The translations under genes and the position numbers were made by a program. DNA of 64,000 bases, from positions 334,647 to 398,646 of the forward strand of contig NZ_HE978616.1 in the NCBI RefSeq assembly GCF_000307225.1. Direction: 5' to 3'. The DNA comes from Anaerococcus vaginalis. GTDB taxonomy: Bacteria > Bacillota > Clostridia > Tissierellales > Peptoniphilaceae. A model generated the notes under the pieces. The model did not search any database and was not told where the DNA came from. It was given only the letters and a program-made list of their open reading frames with translations. This document shows, in pieces, positions 19,867 through 28,683 of this stretch (the stretch's first letter is position 1; each line of letters begins with the position of its first letter).

Positions 19867-20014
19867 TTTTCATTTTTTTATATGCAATTATACTGATCTT
19901 ATAATTTAAAATAATCAATCTCTAAAGTGAAATTTTATTTTGTTTATAATATTCTAAGAAGAATTATTTTATAAAAATAGGAGGCTTTATATTTTCAATT
20001 TTTTAAAAGCTTTC

Positions 20015-20890
20015 TTATTTACTAGCTTTTATGGCTGCTATAGCTCCATCATTTACTGCAGTTGCTACTTGTCTTACATCTTTTACTCTAACATCTCCAG
20101 CTATATAAAGATTTTCTACATCGCTTACTATATCTTGGTCTAAAAATCCTAGTTCGTTTTTCTTTAAATCTATATCAATAAAATCTGTATTAGGATATTG
20201 ACCAATCATGGCAAATATTTCTACTCCCTCATCTGCTTTTATGCTTTCATTTGATGAAAGTATAACTTCCTTTATAGTATTATCTTCTTTTACTAAAGAT
20301 TTTAGAGTAACTGATGTGTGAACTTTTATATTTTTGGAATTTTCTATTACTTTTTTGAACTCATTTATGCATAAAAGTTTATCTTGATTTTGAACTATAT
20401 GAACTTCTTTTGCATAGTTTGATAAGTAAATTGCCTCTTTTGCTGCTCCGTCTGAGCCACCATTAACAATAGCTATTTTTCCTCTAACCCTATCTTCAGC
20501 TCCTTTTGCCCAATGAGATATCTTGTATCCTTTTGTATCAAAATCAAGTTCTTTTGGTGTAGAGCCTGATGCAATTATAACTTTTTTTGCTTCATAGCTT
20601 TTATTATTAGTTTTTACTATAAATTTATCATTTTCTTTTTTAAGACTTGTAACTTCTTCGTATTTTAAATCAAGTTTATACGCATTTATTTGATCTTCTA
20701 GTCTTTTTCTAAAACTTTCTCCATCTTCGTCAACAATTACAGATGTATAATGACTTACTTTAGATACTTTGCCTATAAGACCACCAATTTTTTCTTTTTC
20801 AAAAATTATTAAATCAAGTCCTCTTGATTGAGCATAAAGAACTGCAGATACTCCAGCAGGACCTGCTCCAATTATTATTAAATCTTTCAT
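20015..20890 (-). CDS. Thioredoxin-reductase-like FAD oxidoreductase without the redox cysteines
   Basis: About 291 residues from ATG 20890, chosen for AGGAGG four bases upstream. FAD-binding IIIGAGPAGVSAVLYAQ at the N-terminus, an NAD(P)-domain around IAIVNGGSDGAAKEA, and the C-terminal FAD motif LYIAGDVR. Fold and length are those of TrxB, but the place where TrxB has the CxxC disulfide reads KISHWAKGAEDRVRGK with no cysteine. It therefore cannot reduce thioredoxin by the usual route. Ferredoxin- or flavodoxin-NAD(P) reductase-like activity is the likely alternative; the partner is unknown. Confidence 0.85.
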   Translation of the reverse strand: MKDLIIIGAGPAGVSAVLYAQSRGLDLIIFEKEKIGGLIGKVSKVSHYTSVIVDEDGESFRKRLEDQINAYKLDLKYEEVTSLKKENDKFIVKTNNKSYEAKKVIIASGSTPKELDFDTKGYKISHWAKGAEDRVRGKIAIVNGGSDGAAKEAIYLSNYAKEVHIVQNQDKLLCINEFKKVIENSKNIKVHTSVTLKSLVKEDNTIKEVILSSNESIKADEGVEIFAMIGQYPNTDFIDIDLKKNELGFLDQDIVSDVENLYIAGDVRVKDVRQVATAVNDGAIAAIKASK

Positions 20891-20980
20891 ATTACCTCCT
20901 ATTATTTGATATATGTTATTAATATCACTAAAATTTTTCTTTGTCAATAAATTCATACTCTTTAAGTCGGAATTGAAATT

Positions 20981-21001
20981 AAAAAAAGCCCAAACGGGCT
21001 T
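20981..21001 (-). terminator. Terminator of the LemA operon
   Basis: AAGCCC-aaac-GGGCTT hairpin directly after the lemA stop, followed on the minus strand by seven T. Confidence 0.9.
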
Positions 21002-21004
21002 AAT

Positions 21005-21562
21005 TTAAACACTATAATCAAAATTTTCTATTGATTTTTTTTCTGAAATATTATCTTCGATTAGAAAATCCATTTTTTTCATATTGTTTGCGTTTGCAAC
21101 AATTGAATTTGGAAAAGATACTATTACTTGATTGAATTTACTTATATTACTATTTACAATTCTTTTTGCAGCAGCTAATTTTTCATTTTCATCATCTATT
21201 TCATCTTGTAAATTTAAAAATTCTTCTGAAGATTTAAGATCTGGATAGGCTTCTGCCAGTGCATAAATCCTACTAATAGCATCATTTTGATTTTTCATCT
21301 CCAAATTTGATTCTGAAATTCCTCCTTCTTGCCTAAGCTTTGTAATGTCTGAAAAAGTATCTGTTTCATGCCTTGCAAAAGATTTTGCAACTTTTATCAT
21401 TTCAGAAATTGTATCATATCTTTTTGCAAGAGCAATATCAACATTTTTCTTGGATTCATCTATGACAACACAATATCTTTTTAATTTATTTGAAACAGAT
21501 ATAAACCAATATAAAGATTTAAAAATAAATATAACAAGTATTACAATAAAAATTTTTCCCAT
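21005..21562 (-). CDS. lemA: LemA family protein
   Basis: 185 residues: one N-terminal membrane segment (residues 3-20), then a helical extracytoplasmic or cytoplasmic domain with the family pattern ENEKLAAAKRIVNSNISKFN and FPNSIVANANNMKKMDFLIED. LemA proteins are widespread, with no settled function. It is 10 bases downstream of a DUF3137 gene, a common LemA partner, and has AGGAGG before ATG. Confidence 0.9.
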   Translation of the reverse strand: MGKIFIVILVIFIFKSLYWFISVSNKLKRYCVVIDESKKNVDIALAKRYDTISEMIKVAKSFARHETDTFSDITKLRQEGGISESNLEMKNQNDAISRIYALAEAYPDLKSSEEFLNLQDEIDDENEKLAAAKRIVNSNISKFNQVIVSFPNSIVANANNMKKMDFLIEDNISEKKSIENFDYSV

Positions 21563-21572
21563 ATAACCTCCT

Positions 21573-22520
21573 CTAAAAATTTTTTAGAATAATATCAGTA
21601 AGTTCATAAAAATCAACAAGCTTATTTCTTAGCTGTTCATATTCTCCAGAAAGTGAAAGCCTATCAATGTCATTTTGGATAATTGGAAGGCTAAAAAGTT
21701 CACTTTTTGATCTAAAAGATATGGCAATATATTTTTCATTCATATAAATTGAAACTTTTCTTCTATCTCTTATCTTATTTAAAAAATCTATTAAATATGC
21801 ATCTAAAATAAGTTTAGTATAAAAATCATCTGTAGAGAAAATAGAATATTTTTCGTTAAAATCAATTGATTCTGTTTCAATTTCTTTTTCTTCATCTCTC
21901 TTTTCCCCATAAGGTTTATGAAGTTTTCTACCAGAAGAAAGTTTTTTAGAAACTGGCACAACTCTGATATGGCCACTTATGCCAGTTTCTAAATGAGCTA
22001 CTAAAACTTGTCCCCTATAATTTTCTACTTCTTCCAACTTTTTTTCTTCATTTCTTTCGTAGTGAGTTGCATGCATATTACAAAACTCTGTCTTATATTC
22101 ATCACCAAAAGTTATATGACAATTTGAATAATATATATTAGAAGCTTGGACTACACTAGATAAAACATCCAAATCCATATCTCCAAAATAATCTATCTTA
22201 GTATCAGGTAAAACTTCCTCTAAAACCGGCTCCAAAAAATTGCTAATGTAAGAATCTGTTATGTCCCCTTTATTTTTACTATAATTGTTATAAAAATAAA
22301 CCCAAATAAACACTACTAAAATAAATGCATACTCTCTTAGAATACGACAAGCTATTAGAGATAAAGCAAGACACCTAATTCCTAATTGAAAATTTTTACT
22401 CATTTTATTTTTGAGGCTTTTTTTGATGTCATCTATCTTTTTCTTATTTTCTGGTAAATTTTCGATTTCATTTATCTTTTGAATAATTGATGGATCCGAA
22501 AATCTTTCTCTAAGCTTCAT
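21573..22520 (-). CDS. DUF3137 membrane protein, LemA partner
   Basis: 315 residues, two hydrophobic segments near residues 45-85, then a soluble domain (GDMDLDVLSSVVQASNIYYSN, ISGHIRVVPVSKK, KYIAISFRSK) that fits DUF3137. GTGGAGG precedes the start. It is co-transcribed with lemA. Function unknown. A Fur-like palindrome lies 35 bases upstream. Confidence 0.75.
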   Translation of the reverse strand: MKLRERFSDPSIIQKINEIENLPENKKKIDDIKKSLKNKMSKNFQLGIRCLALSLIACRILREYAFILVVFIWVYFYNNYSKNKGDITDSYISNFLEPVLEEVLPDTKIDYFGDMDLDVLSSVVQASNIYYSNCHITFGDEYKTEFCNMHATHYERNEEKKLEEVENYRGQVLVAHLETGISGHIRVVPVSKKLSSGRKLHKPYGEKRDEEKEIETESIDFNEKYSIFSTDDFYTKLILDAYLIDFLNKIRDRRKVSIYMNEKYIAISFRSKSELFSLPIIQNDIDRLSLSGEYEQLRNKLVDFYELTDIILKNF

Positions 22521-22554
22521 TATAAAAAATCCTCCACTAATTTCGATAATTTTT

Positions 22555-22569
22555 TGATAATCATTTTCA
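22555..22569. promoter_or_regulatory. Fur-like box upstream of the DUF3137/LemA operon
   Basis: TGATAATCATTTTCA matches the 7-1-7 Fur consensus TGATAATnATTATCA at all but one defined position. In DNA this AT-rich, a chance match is possible. Confidence 0.4.
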
Positions 22570-22882
22570 TTATTATTTTACATAATTTTATTTTATTTGA
22601 CAATAAGTTTTCCTACGATAATTTAAAAAAATTTGGATTTAAAATACAATTTATATGAAATCATTAAAATATTTTAAAATTTACACTCTTATTGTGTAAA
22701 ATTTGCTAGCACAATATTTACTATTCCGTTCTAATATATAATTTATTTTCTTAATTTTTACATTCTGATATCTTGGATCTTTAATATTTAATTTCATTTT
22801 CTTCTAAGTCTTTTAAACTTATACCTTTTTCATTTTTCCAGTTAGTTCTACCCTTTGTCTGTATTCGTAAAAAAACAAAAAA
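22570..22882. other. Gap with a repeat copy and a possible coding remnant
   Basis: Between the DUF3137 promoter region and the brnQ terminator. It holds one degraded copy of a palindromic repeat (22691-22720). On the minus strand a frame ending near 22783 reads RIQTKGRTNWKNEKGISLKD with good codon use but no start, perhaps the 3' end of a lost gene. Confidence 0.4.
22691..22720. repeat. Degraded copy of the ATTGTG palindromic repeat
   Basis: The core here (ATTGTGTAAAATTT-G-CTAG, then CACAATATT) matches the reverse complement of the repeat at 48692-48746 except for one base; the outer arms have decayed. Confidence 0.6.
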
Positions 22883-22883
22883 A

Positions 22884-22914
22884 TAATCGAGTTTTCACCC
22901 GACTATTTTTTTAA
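22884..22914 (-). terminator. Terminator of brnQ
   Basis: A ten-pair hairpin (AATAGTCGGG / CTCGATTATT, with G-U pairs) directly after the brnQ stop, with a long T tract on the minus strand. Confidence 0.8.
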
Positions 22915-22916
22915 TA

Positions 22917-24260
22917 TTAATATCTTTCTTGAACTTTTTCATTTTCTTTAAATGTATCTAATAATTTGAAAACGGCTGTTACTATTACTAAAACAAAAAA
23001 TGTTGGTAGTAACCATGATAGTCCTTCTTTATATAAAGGAAGAGATTCAACTAATCTTGTAAGAAATCCTAGATTTATTCCAAAAGATTTATTTAAGACT
23101 TCTACTAAAGGAAGAAAGACTGAAACAAAAGCAGCAAACATATAGGATTCTTTTGAATATTTTACTAAGTCATGGCTTATTCCCATTACTATTAAGACTA
23201 AGGCTACTGGATATATTACTGTCAATAATGGAACAGAAAATTCTAATAATTTATTTAGTCCAAAGTTTGCCATTAAAAATGAAAATAAAGTCCAAACTAA
23301 AACCCATTTTCTATATGATAATTTGTGGTTAAATAGTGTTTCAAAATATTCCCCACCGCTTGTTATAAGTCCAACGCAAGTTGTAAGACATGCAAGAGTA
23401 AATATTGCTGCAAGTAAAACTATTCCAAAATTTCCAAATACACTTTTTACAGCATATGTTAATACTACAGCCCCATTTTTAGCACCAACAAGTTTTGATG
23501 ATCCTATCATTCCTACACTAGCAAGCATAGCGTAAACCAAAAATAAAACTCCACCTGCAACAAAGCCTGCTTTTATAGTATAATTTGTAACTTCATTTTT
23601 ATCTTTTATTCCTAATCTTCTTACTGCTTGGGCTATTACAAAACCAAAATTTAAAGCCGCTACAGCATCCATTGTATTGTATCCTTCTAAAAATCCCTTA
23701 ACTATAGGAGAATTATTATATTCTCCGACAGGAGATCCTATATTTTTATCCATTGTCATGACTTTCAAAAACATAAATACTATCATAAGTAAAAGAGCAG
23801 GGGTTAAATATTTTCCAACTCTTTTAACGAGTTTATTTGGTTTTAAACATATGATTAGGGCTAAGCTGAAAAATACTAAGGTATATATAAATCTTGCTAA
23901 ATTTATATTAAATCCTTCTGGAACATAAGGAGCTATTGCCATTTCAAAAGGAACGGAACCTGCTCTTGGTATACCAAGTCCTGGTCCTATTGATAAATAT
24001 ATTGCTGTTGTAAAAACTACAGAAAATAAAGGAGAAACCCTATTTGAAAGATTGGTTAAACCATCAGTTTTTCCTACAACTATAGCTCCCATTACTGGAA
24101 ACAAAACAGCAGTAACACAAAATGCTAACAAAGAAATAAATGTATAAGTTCCTGCTTGGTTTCCTAAAAGCGGAGGGAAAATTAAATTTCCTGCTCCAAA
24201 AAATAAACCGAATAGCATTACACTAACTTGTAAAAATTGACTTCTTGATAATTTTTTCAT
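22917..24260 (-). CDS. brnQ: Branched-chain amino acid:cation symporter BrnQ
   Basis: About 447 residues from ATG 24260 (GGAGG five bases upstream), 12 hydrophobic segments. Family blocks: FGLFFGAGNLIFPPLLG at the N-terminus, GLGIPRAGSVPFEMAIAP, YNTMDAVAALNFGFVIAQAVR and FTLACLTTCVGLITSGGEYF. It imports leucine, isoleucine and valine with Na+ or H+. It is controlled by a T-box leader, so expression should rise when the matching tRNA is uncharged; the specifier reads as an isoleucine codon. Confidence 0.95.
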   Translation of the reverse strand: MKKLSRSQFLQVSVMLFGLFFGAGNLIFPPLLGNQAGTYTFISLLAFCVTAVLFPVMGAIVVGKTDGLTNLSNRVSPLFSVVFTTAIYLSIGPGLGIPRAGSVPFEMAIAPYVPEGFNINLARFIYTLVFFSLALIICLKPNKLVKRVGKYLTPALLLMIVFMFLKVMTMDKNIGSPVGEYNNSPIVKGFLEGYNTMDAVAALNFGFVIAQAVRRLGIKDKNEVTNYTIKAGFVAGGVLFLVYAMLASVGMIGSSKLVGAKNGAVVLTYAVKSVFGNFGIVLLAAIFTLACLTTCVGLITSGGEYFETLFNHKLSYRKWVLVWTLFSFLMANFGLNKLLEFSVPLLTVIYPVALVLIVMGISHDLVKYSKESYMFAAFVSVFLPLVEVLNKSFGINLGFLTRLVESLPLYKEGLSWLLPTFFVLVIVTAVFKLLDTFKENEKVQERY

Positions 24261-24310
24261 TCTATCCTCCACAAAATTTATTATAATATCTATTACAATA
24301 TTTATTCATT

Positions 24311-24545
24311 AAAAAAGTCCCTTGTCTATAAAATAGACAAAGGACGAAAATTCCGCGTTACCACCTTTATTCTTATATAAAAATAAGCTCTTCAAGCATC
24401 AAACAATGCCGGGTTTTGATAACGCCAACCATGGCGACATATCTTACTTTAATTCAGATATGCAAAAGAAAAATGATTTTCGAACTTACTTTTAAGGTTA
24501 GATTTCACCAAACTCTAACTCTCTGTGCTTATCTATAAGCCTACT
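24311..24545 (-). ncRNA. T-box leader of brnQ, probably isoleucine-specific
   Basis: On the minus strand: stem I with AGAGAG and the GGTGAAA distal loop near 24530-24500, a specifier loop in which GAAAATCA offers the codon AUC (24477-24475) followed by A, the T-box AAAGGTGGTAACGCGGAA (24368-24351), and a terminator GTCC(C)TTGTCTA/TAGACAAGGGAC with T run (24345-24311). The codon assignment is by register and spacing, so it is less certain than the class. Confidence 0.93.
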
Positions 24546-24586
24546 CTTTTTTTCGTAATTTTTATAAATAAATTATTGTTATGGTT

Positions 24587-24615
24587 ATTATAAGACCTGT
24601 TTTTAATATTGTCAA
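24587..24615 (-). promoter_or_regulatory. Promoter of the T-box/brnQ transcript
   Basis: TTGACA (24615-24610), 17-base spacer, TATAAT (24592-24587): both boxes perfect, about 30 bases before stem I. Confidence 0.85.
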
Positions 24616-24668
24616 ATATTTTTTTATAAATTATCATTTTTTATGATAGAAATTATTTAATTACTTTG

Positions 24669-25130
24669 TCAAACAATACTTTTCACATAAATTTGACAAG
24701 GATTATCTTTCGACCAAATCTCATCAATGACTTCAAATTTTCTAAATCCCAAAGCTTGATAAAACTTATTTGTTTTATCATATCCATCGTCTATTCCTTC
24801 TTTTAAAGTTTTTACTTGAACAAATTCATAATTATATTTTTTTAAAATTTCAATAGATTTTTCAAATAAATATCTTCCTATATTTTTTCTATGATATTTT
24901 TTCAAAACTCCCATCACAAATATTTCAATAGTATAATCTGATGTTTTTTTATAGACAATAAAAGCTAGATTTTTACCATTTTCGCTTGCTTTGAAAAATA
25001 TATAATCTTTGGATTTTTCTATATAATTTTTCACAGCCTCATCATCTTCAAACCATGATTTCAAATCTTTTAATATGTAGGATGAAATATTCTCTTTTTC
25101 TAATTTATTTTCAACTAAACTTACTTTCAT
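24669..25130 (-). CDS. GNAT-family N-acetyltransferase
   Basis: 153 residues. Acetyl-CoA site KKYHRKNIGRYLFEKSIEILKK (R/Q-x-x-G-x-G/A type, here RKNIGRYL) in the middle and the C-terminal FYQALGFRKFEVI typical of GNATs. The substrate is unknown. AGGAGG precedes ATG. It is divergent from the COG2509 gene. Confidence 0.85.
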   Translation of the reverse strand: MKVSLVENKLEKENISSYILKDLKSWFEDDEAVKNYIEKSKDYIFFKASENGKNLAFIVYKKTSDYTIEIFVMGVLKKYHRKNIGRYLFEKSIEILKKYNYEFVQVKTLKEGIDDGYDKTNKFYQALGFRKFEVIDEIWSKDNPCQIYVKSIV

Positions 25131-25212
25131 AACTTCCTCCTAATCAATTATATATTATTTTAAATTTATTTAACATGGAAAATCTGCTAAAATATTTAAG
25201 AAAGGATGTTTT

Positions 25213-26760
25213 ATGTATATAATTAGAAATATTAAAATTCCATATAAAATGGATAATGATGAAAATCTAAAAAAAGCTATTGAAGATAAAATCAAAAGAA
25301 AAATTGATTCTTTTAAAATTTATAAAAAATCAATAGATGCAAGACGTGGTATATTTTATGTTTACCAAGTTTTGGTCGACTGCGATATTGATAAAAAAAC
25401 TAGAAAAAAATTAAAAAATGATATTGGAGAATTTGTCGAAGAAGATTTAGTTTTAGAAAATAAAAATAAAATAAATTCTGCTGTAATTGTAGGTTCTGGG
25501 CCAGCTGGACTTTTTTGTGCCTATGCCCTTTGTAAAAATAAGGTTAAAGTTACTCTTATTGAAAGAGGAGAAAAAGTTGAAGATAGGGTAAAAACTATCG
25601 ATAATTTTATTAAAAATTTAAAATTAAATCCTGAATCAAATATTCAATTTGGTGAAGGAGGAGCTGGAACTTTTTCTGATGGAAAACTAACTTCAAGATC
25701 AAAGGATAAAAGGTCTAGGGAAATTTTTAGAATTTTGGTTGAAAATGGAGCTCCAGAAGATATTTTATACACTCAAATGCCCCATGTTGGAACAGATCTT
25801 TTAAGAAAAGTCATTATTAATATCAGAAAAAAAATTATAGAAATGGGAGGATCTTTTCATTTTAATGAAATTTTTACTGATTTGGATATTGAAAATGGTC
25901 AAATAAAATCTCTTGTTACGAATAAAGGTGAATACCAAGCTGACGAATATATTCTTGCCTTGGGAAATTCTTCTCGTGATACTTTTATTATGCTCGATAA
26001 GTATATAGACATAAGTCAAAAAAATTTTGCAGTTGGTTTTAGGATTGAGCATTTGCAAAAAGATATTAATTTTAGCCAATATAAAATTAATGATGATAGG
26101 CTTCCTCAAGCTTCCTATGCTCTAAAATATTTTGATAAGAAGAAAAATATTTCTGTTTATACTTTTTGTATGTGTCCGGGTGGATATGTTGTCCCTGCAT
26201 CAAGTGAAAAAAATCGACTTTGTGTAAATGGAATGAGCTATCACGACAGAGCAAACTCAAATTCAAATTCTGCTATTGTTTGTGCTATTGATTCTGAAAT
26301 TTTGGGAAATGATAATCTTGCTGGAATCAAATTTCAAAGAGAAATTGAAGAAAAAGCTTACATTCTTGGTGGAGGAAATTTTACTGCTCCAGTACAAAAA
26401 GTTGGTGATTATATTAAAGGAGAAATTTCAAAAGATTTAGGAAATATAAAGCCAACTTACAAACCATCTTATAAATTTTGTGATTTAAACCAAATTTATC
26501 CAGAAAAAATCAATCAAGCAATAAAGCTTGCCCTAATTGATTTTTCCAAAAAAATTGATGCTTTTTCTCAAGATGATGCAATTCTAACTGGAGTTGAAAC
26601 GAGAACTTCCTGCCCAATTAGGATTGAGAGAAATAAAAATTATTCTACATTAAAATTTAAAAATCTAAGACCAATCGGCGAAGGAGCTGGATATGCTGGA
26701 GGAATAATTTCATCAGCTCTTGATGGATTAAAATGTGCTATTGAAATATTAGAAAATTAA
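25213..26760 (+). CDS. FAD-dependent dehydrogenase of the COG2509 family
   Basis: 515 residues. An N-terminal domain of about 90 residues (RNIKIPYKMDNDEN...ARRGIFYVY) precedes the FAD Rossmann motif AVIVGSGPAGLFCAYAL, then the family signature NIQFGEGGAGTFSDGKLTSR and C-terminal IGEGAGYAGGIISSALDG. These flavoproteins are common in anaerobes and their reaction is unknown. Ribosome site AAAGGATG; it stands alone before a terminator. Confidence 0.88.
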   Translation: MYIIRNIKIPYKMDNDENLKKAIEDKIKRKIDSFKIYKKSIDARRGIFYVYQVLVDCDIDKKTRKKLKNDIGEFVEEDLVLENKNKINSAVIVGSGPAGLFCAYALCKNKVKVTLIERGEKVEDRVKTIDNFIKNLKLNPESNIQFGEGGAGTFSDGKLTSRSKDKRSREIFRILVENGAPEDILYTQMPHVGTDLLRKVIINIRKKIIEMGGSFHFNEIFTDLDIENGQIKSLVTNKGEYQADEYILALGNSSRDTFIMLDKYIDISQKNFAVGFRIEHLQKDINFSQYKINDDRLPQASYALKYFDKKKNISVYTFCMCPGGYVVPASSEKNRLCVNGMSYHDRANSNSNSAIVCAIDSEILGNDNLAGIKFQREIEEKAYILGGGNFTAPVQKVGDYIKGEISKDLGNIKPTYKPSYKFCDLNQIYPEKINQAIKLALIDFSKKIDAFSQDDAILTGVETRTSCPIRIERNKNYSTLKFKNLRPIGEGAGYAGGIISSALDGLKCAIEILEN

Positions 26761-26783
26761 GATGGTTTTTACCATCTTTTTTT
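26761..26783 (+). terminator. Terminator of the COG2509 gene
   Basis: GATGG-ttttta-CCATC hairpin followed by seven T, immediately after the stop codon. Confidence 0.9.
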
Positions 26784-26840
26784 GACTTCATTAAATTAAA
26801 TTGCTAATATTAAATTAGCTTTAAAGAAAGGAGAAGAAAA

Positions 26841-26944
26841 ATGATTAATAATATTAAAAATAGTGAGGAAATTTGTAATTTGTAAGTGAGGAAAAGCTCC
26901 TTGACTTACTAAAACAAGGAGGATGCCGTTTAGGCTTTTTATGA
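26841..26944 (+). pseudogene. Tiny ORF coupled to the ABC pair, possible peptide precursor, frameshifted
   Basis: AAAGGAGAAG precedes ATG 26841, which reads MINNIKNSEEICNL and stops at 26885. In the +2 frame the sequence continues VSEEKLLDLL, KQGGCRLGFL and stops at TGA 26942-26944, overlapping the ATG of the ABC gene as ATGA. One extra T in TTT 26879-26881 would join them into a 34-residue peptide with an acidic front, a GG, and a short end CRLGFL. The good ribosome site and the stop-start overlap suggest a real gene; the single-base break matches others in this window. No family recognised. Confidence 0.45.
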
Positions 26945-28683
26945 AAGAATTAAAATATATTTTTAAATCAATGGCTAAGTATGAGCCAAGCATGTATTTA
27001 TTAATCATACTTTACTCCATATTTATAGGCTTAAAACCATTTATATGGATTATTTCGCCTGCCTACATATTGAAAAATTATCAAAATGGACTTAACTTTA
27101 TGTTGGGCTTTTTTATTTTATTATTAGTTATATCAACTATTATAAGTTTTTTCGAATCTTTTATCTTGGGTAATTACCGTATGAAAATGAATAATATCAG
27201 ATATAAATATATGAATATGGTAACAAAATATGCCCTCTACCTTCCCTATGAAGAAAAAATGAAAAAATCCGAATCTGAAAAAATAAATAGTGCAAATAAG
27301 GCTGTCGACAGTCCATTTTTAGGAGCAGGTGCTGTAATGATGACTTTGCCAGAATTTTTAGCATCCCTAACTTCTATCGCAGGATTTTTGTGGATTTTTT
27401 TAAAAATTGGTGGGATAATTTTATCTTTGATAATTATTTTGACAATAATTTCAACAATTATTGCAAATAAAATACCTAGAGAATTTTCCAAATTTTGGAA
27501 AGACCAAAACGAAAACTACAATAAATTTGCAAAATTAAATAATGAACTAAGATCTCCCTTATCAAAACAAGATATACTTATTTTTGATTTTATAAATGTC
27601 TTTAAAAGTTTTTACAAGAAAACCAACCAAGATAGAATAGCTTATCTAATTAGAACAGATAAAAAAACCTTTAAAATTTATAGCCTTTTAAGACTTATAA
27701 ATTTTATTAGGGATGCTCTTATTATGTATTGGCTTATTACAAATTTAATTAATGGAAATCTTGACCTTGGAGATTTTTATGTTTATTTTACGGCAATTTT
27801 AGCTTTTGTAAATTTTAACAATTTGTTTATGTGGATTTTTAATGATTTTTTTGATAATCTTACAAGATTTAAACCGTTTTTTAAAATTATAAATCCTTAT
27901 CAAAAATCTTTTGAAAATAAAAATTTACCAAAAAATTTAAAAATCGATTTAGTAAATTTATCATTTAAATATCCAAACTCTGATAAATATGTTCTAAAAA
28001 ATATAAATCTTACCATAAACAATAATGAATCAATAGCCTTAGTCGGAGAAAATGGAGCTGGAAAATCCACCCTTGCTCTTATTCTTGCGGGTTTTTATAA
28101 ATCTTATGAGGGGGAAATTTTTATTAATGGTAAAAATTTCAAAAAACTAGATTATGATTATAACAGCTTGGTTTCAGCTGTCTTTCAAGATTCTCAAATT
28201 TTTCCATTTTCTATTAAAGAAAATATTCTGTTAAATGATTCTAATAAAAATCTAGAAAAAACCTATGAGCTTACTCATTTAGATAAAATTATAGAAACTT
28301 ATGACAAGGAAGATGATCAAACTTTGCTTAGAATTTTGGATGATGATGGGGTTGATCTTTCTGGTGGGCAAAAGCAAAAATTATATTTGGCAAGAAGTAT
28401 TGAAAAAAATTCTTCAAAACTTTTAATTTTAGACGAACCAACTGCCCAACTTGACGCTCTTGCAGAAAGGGAATTGTACACCTTGTATAATGATTTAACC
28501 AGAAATAAGTCTTCAATTTTCATATCTCATCGTCTAGCATCAACAAAATTTTGCCATAGGATAATCTATCTAAAAGATGGAGAAATAAAATCTACAGGAA
28601 GTCATGAAGAACTTATGATAAGTGATTGTGATTACAAAGATTTATACAATCTTCAAGCAAAAAATTATAAGGAGGAATTATGA
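26941..28683 (+). CDS. ABC transporter half-molecule, permease plus ATPase (first of pair)
   Basis: About 580 residues from ATG 26941, which overlaps the stop of the tiny ORF; the upstream ATG 26923 lies directly on AAGGAGG and is less likely. Six hydrophobic segments, then Walker A GENGAGKSTLAL near residue 380, Q-loop FQDSQIFPFS, signature DLSGGQKQK, Walker B LLILDEPTAQLDA and H-loop SHRLAST. It is likely to form a heterodimer with the next gene, whose start overlaps its stop (ATGA). No peptidase domain. Direction of transport is export by fold; substrate unknown, possibly the product of the tiny ORF. Confidence 0.88.
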   Translation: MKELKYIFKSMAKYEPSMYLLIILYSIFIGLKPFIWIISPAYILKNYQNGLNFMLGFFILLLVISTIISFFESFILGNYRMKMNNIRYKYMNMVTKYALYLPYEEKMKKSESEKINSANKAVDSPFLGAGAVMMTLPEFLASLTSIAGFLWIFLKIGGIILSLIIILTIISTIIANKIPREFSKFWKDQNENYNKFAKLNNELRSPLSKQDILIFDFINVFKSFYKKTNQDRIAYLIRTDKKTFKIYSLLRLINFIRDALIMYWLITNLINGNLDLGDFYVYFTAILAFVNFNNLFMWIFNDFFDNLTRFKPFFKIINPYQKSFENKNLPKNLKIDLVNLSFKYPNSDKYVLKNINLTINNNESIALVGENGAGKSTLALILAGFYKSYEGEIFINGKNFKKLDYDYNSLVSAVFQDSQIFPFSIKENILLNDSNKNLEKTYELTHLDKIIETYDKEDDQTLLRILDDDGVDLSGGQKQKLYLARSIEKNSSKLLILDEPTAQLDALAERELYTLYNDLTRNKSSIFISHRLASTKFCHRIIYLKDGEIKSTGSHEELMISDCDYKDLYNLQAKNYKEEL

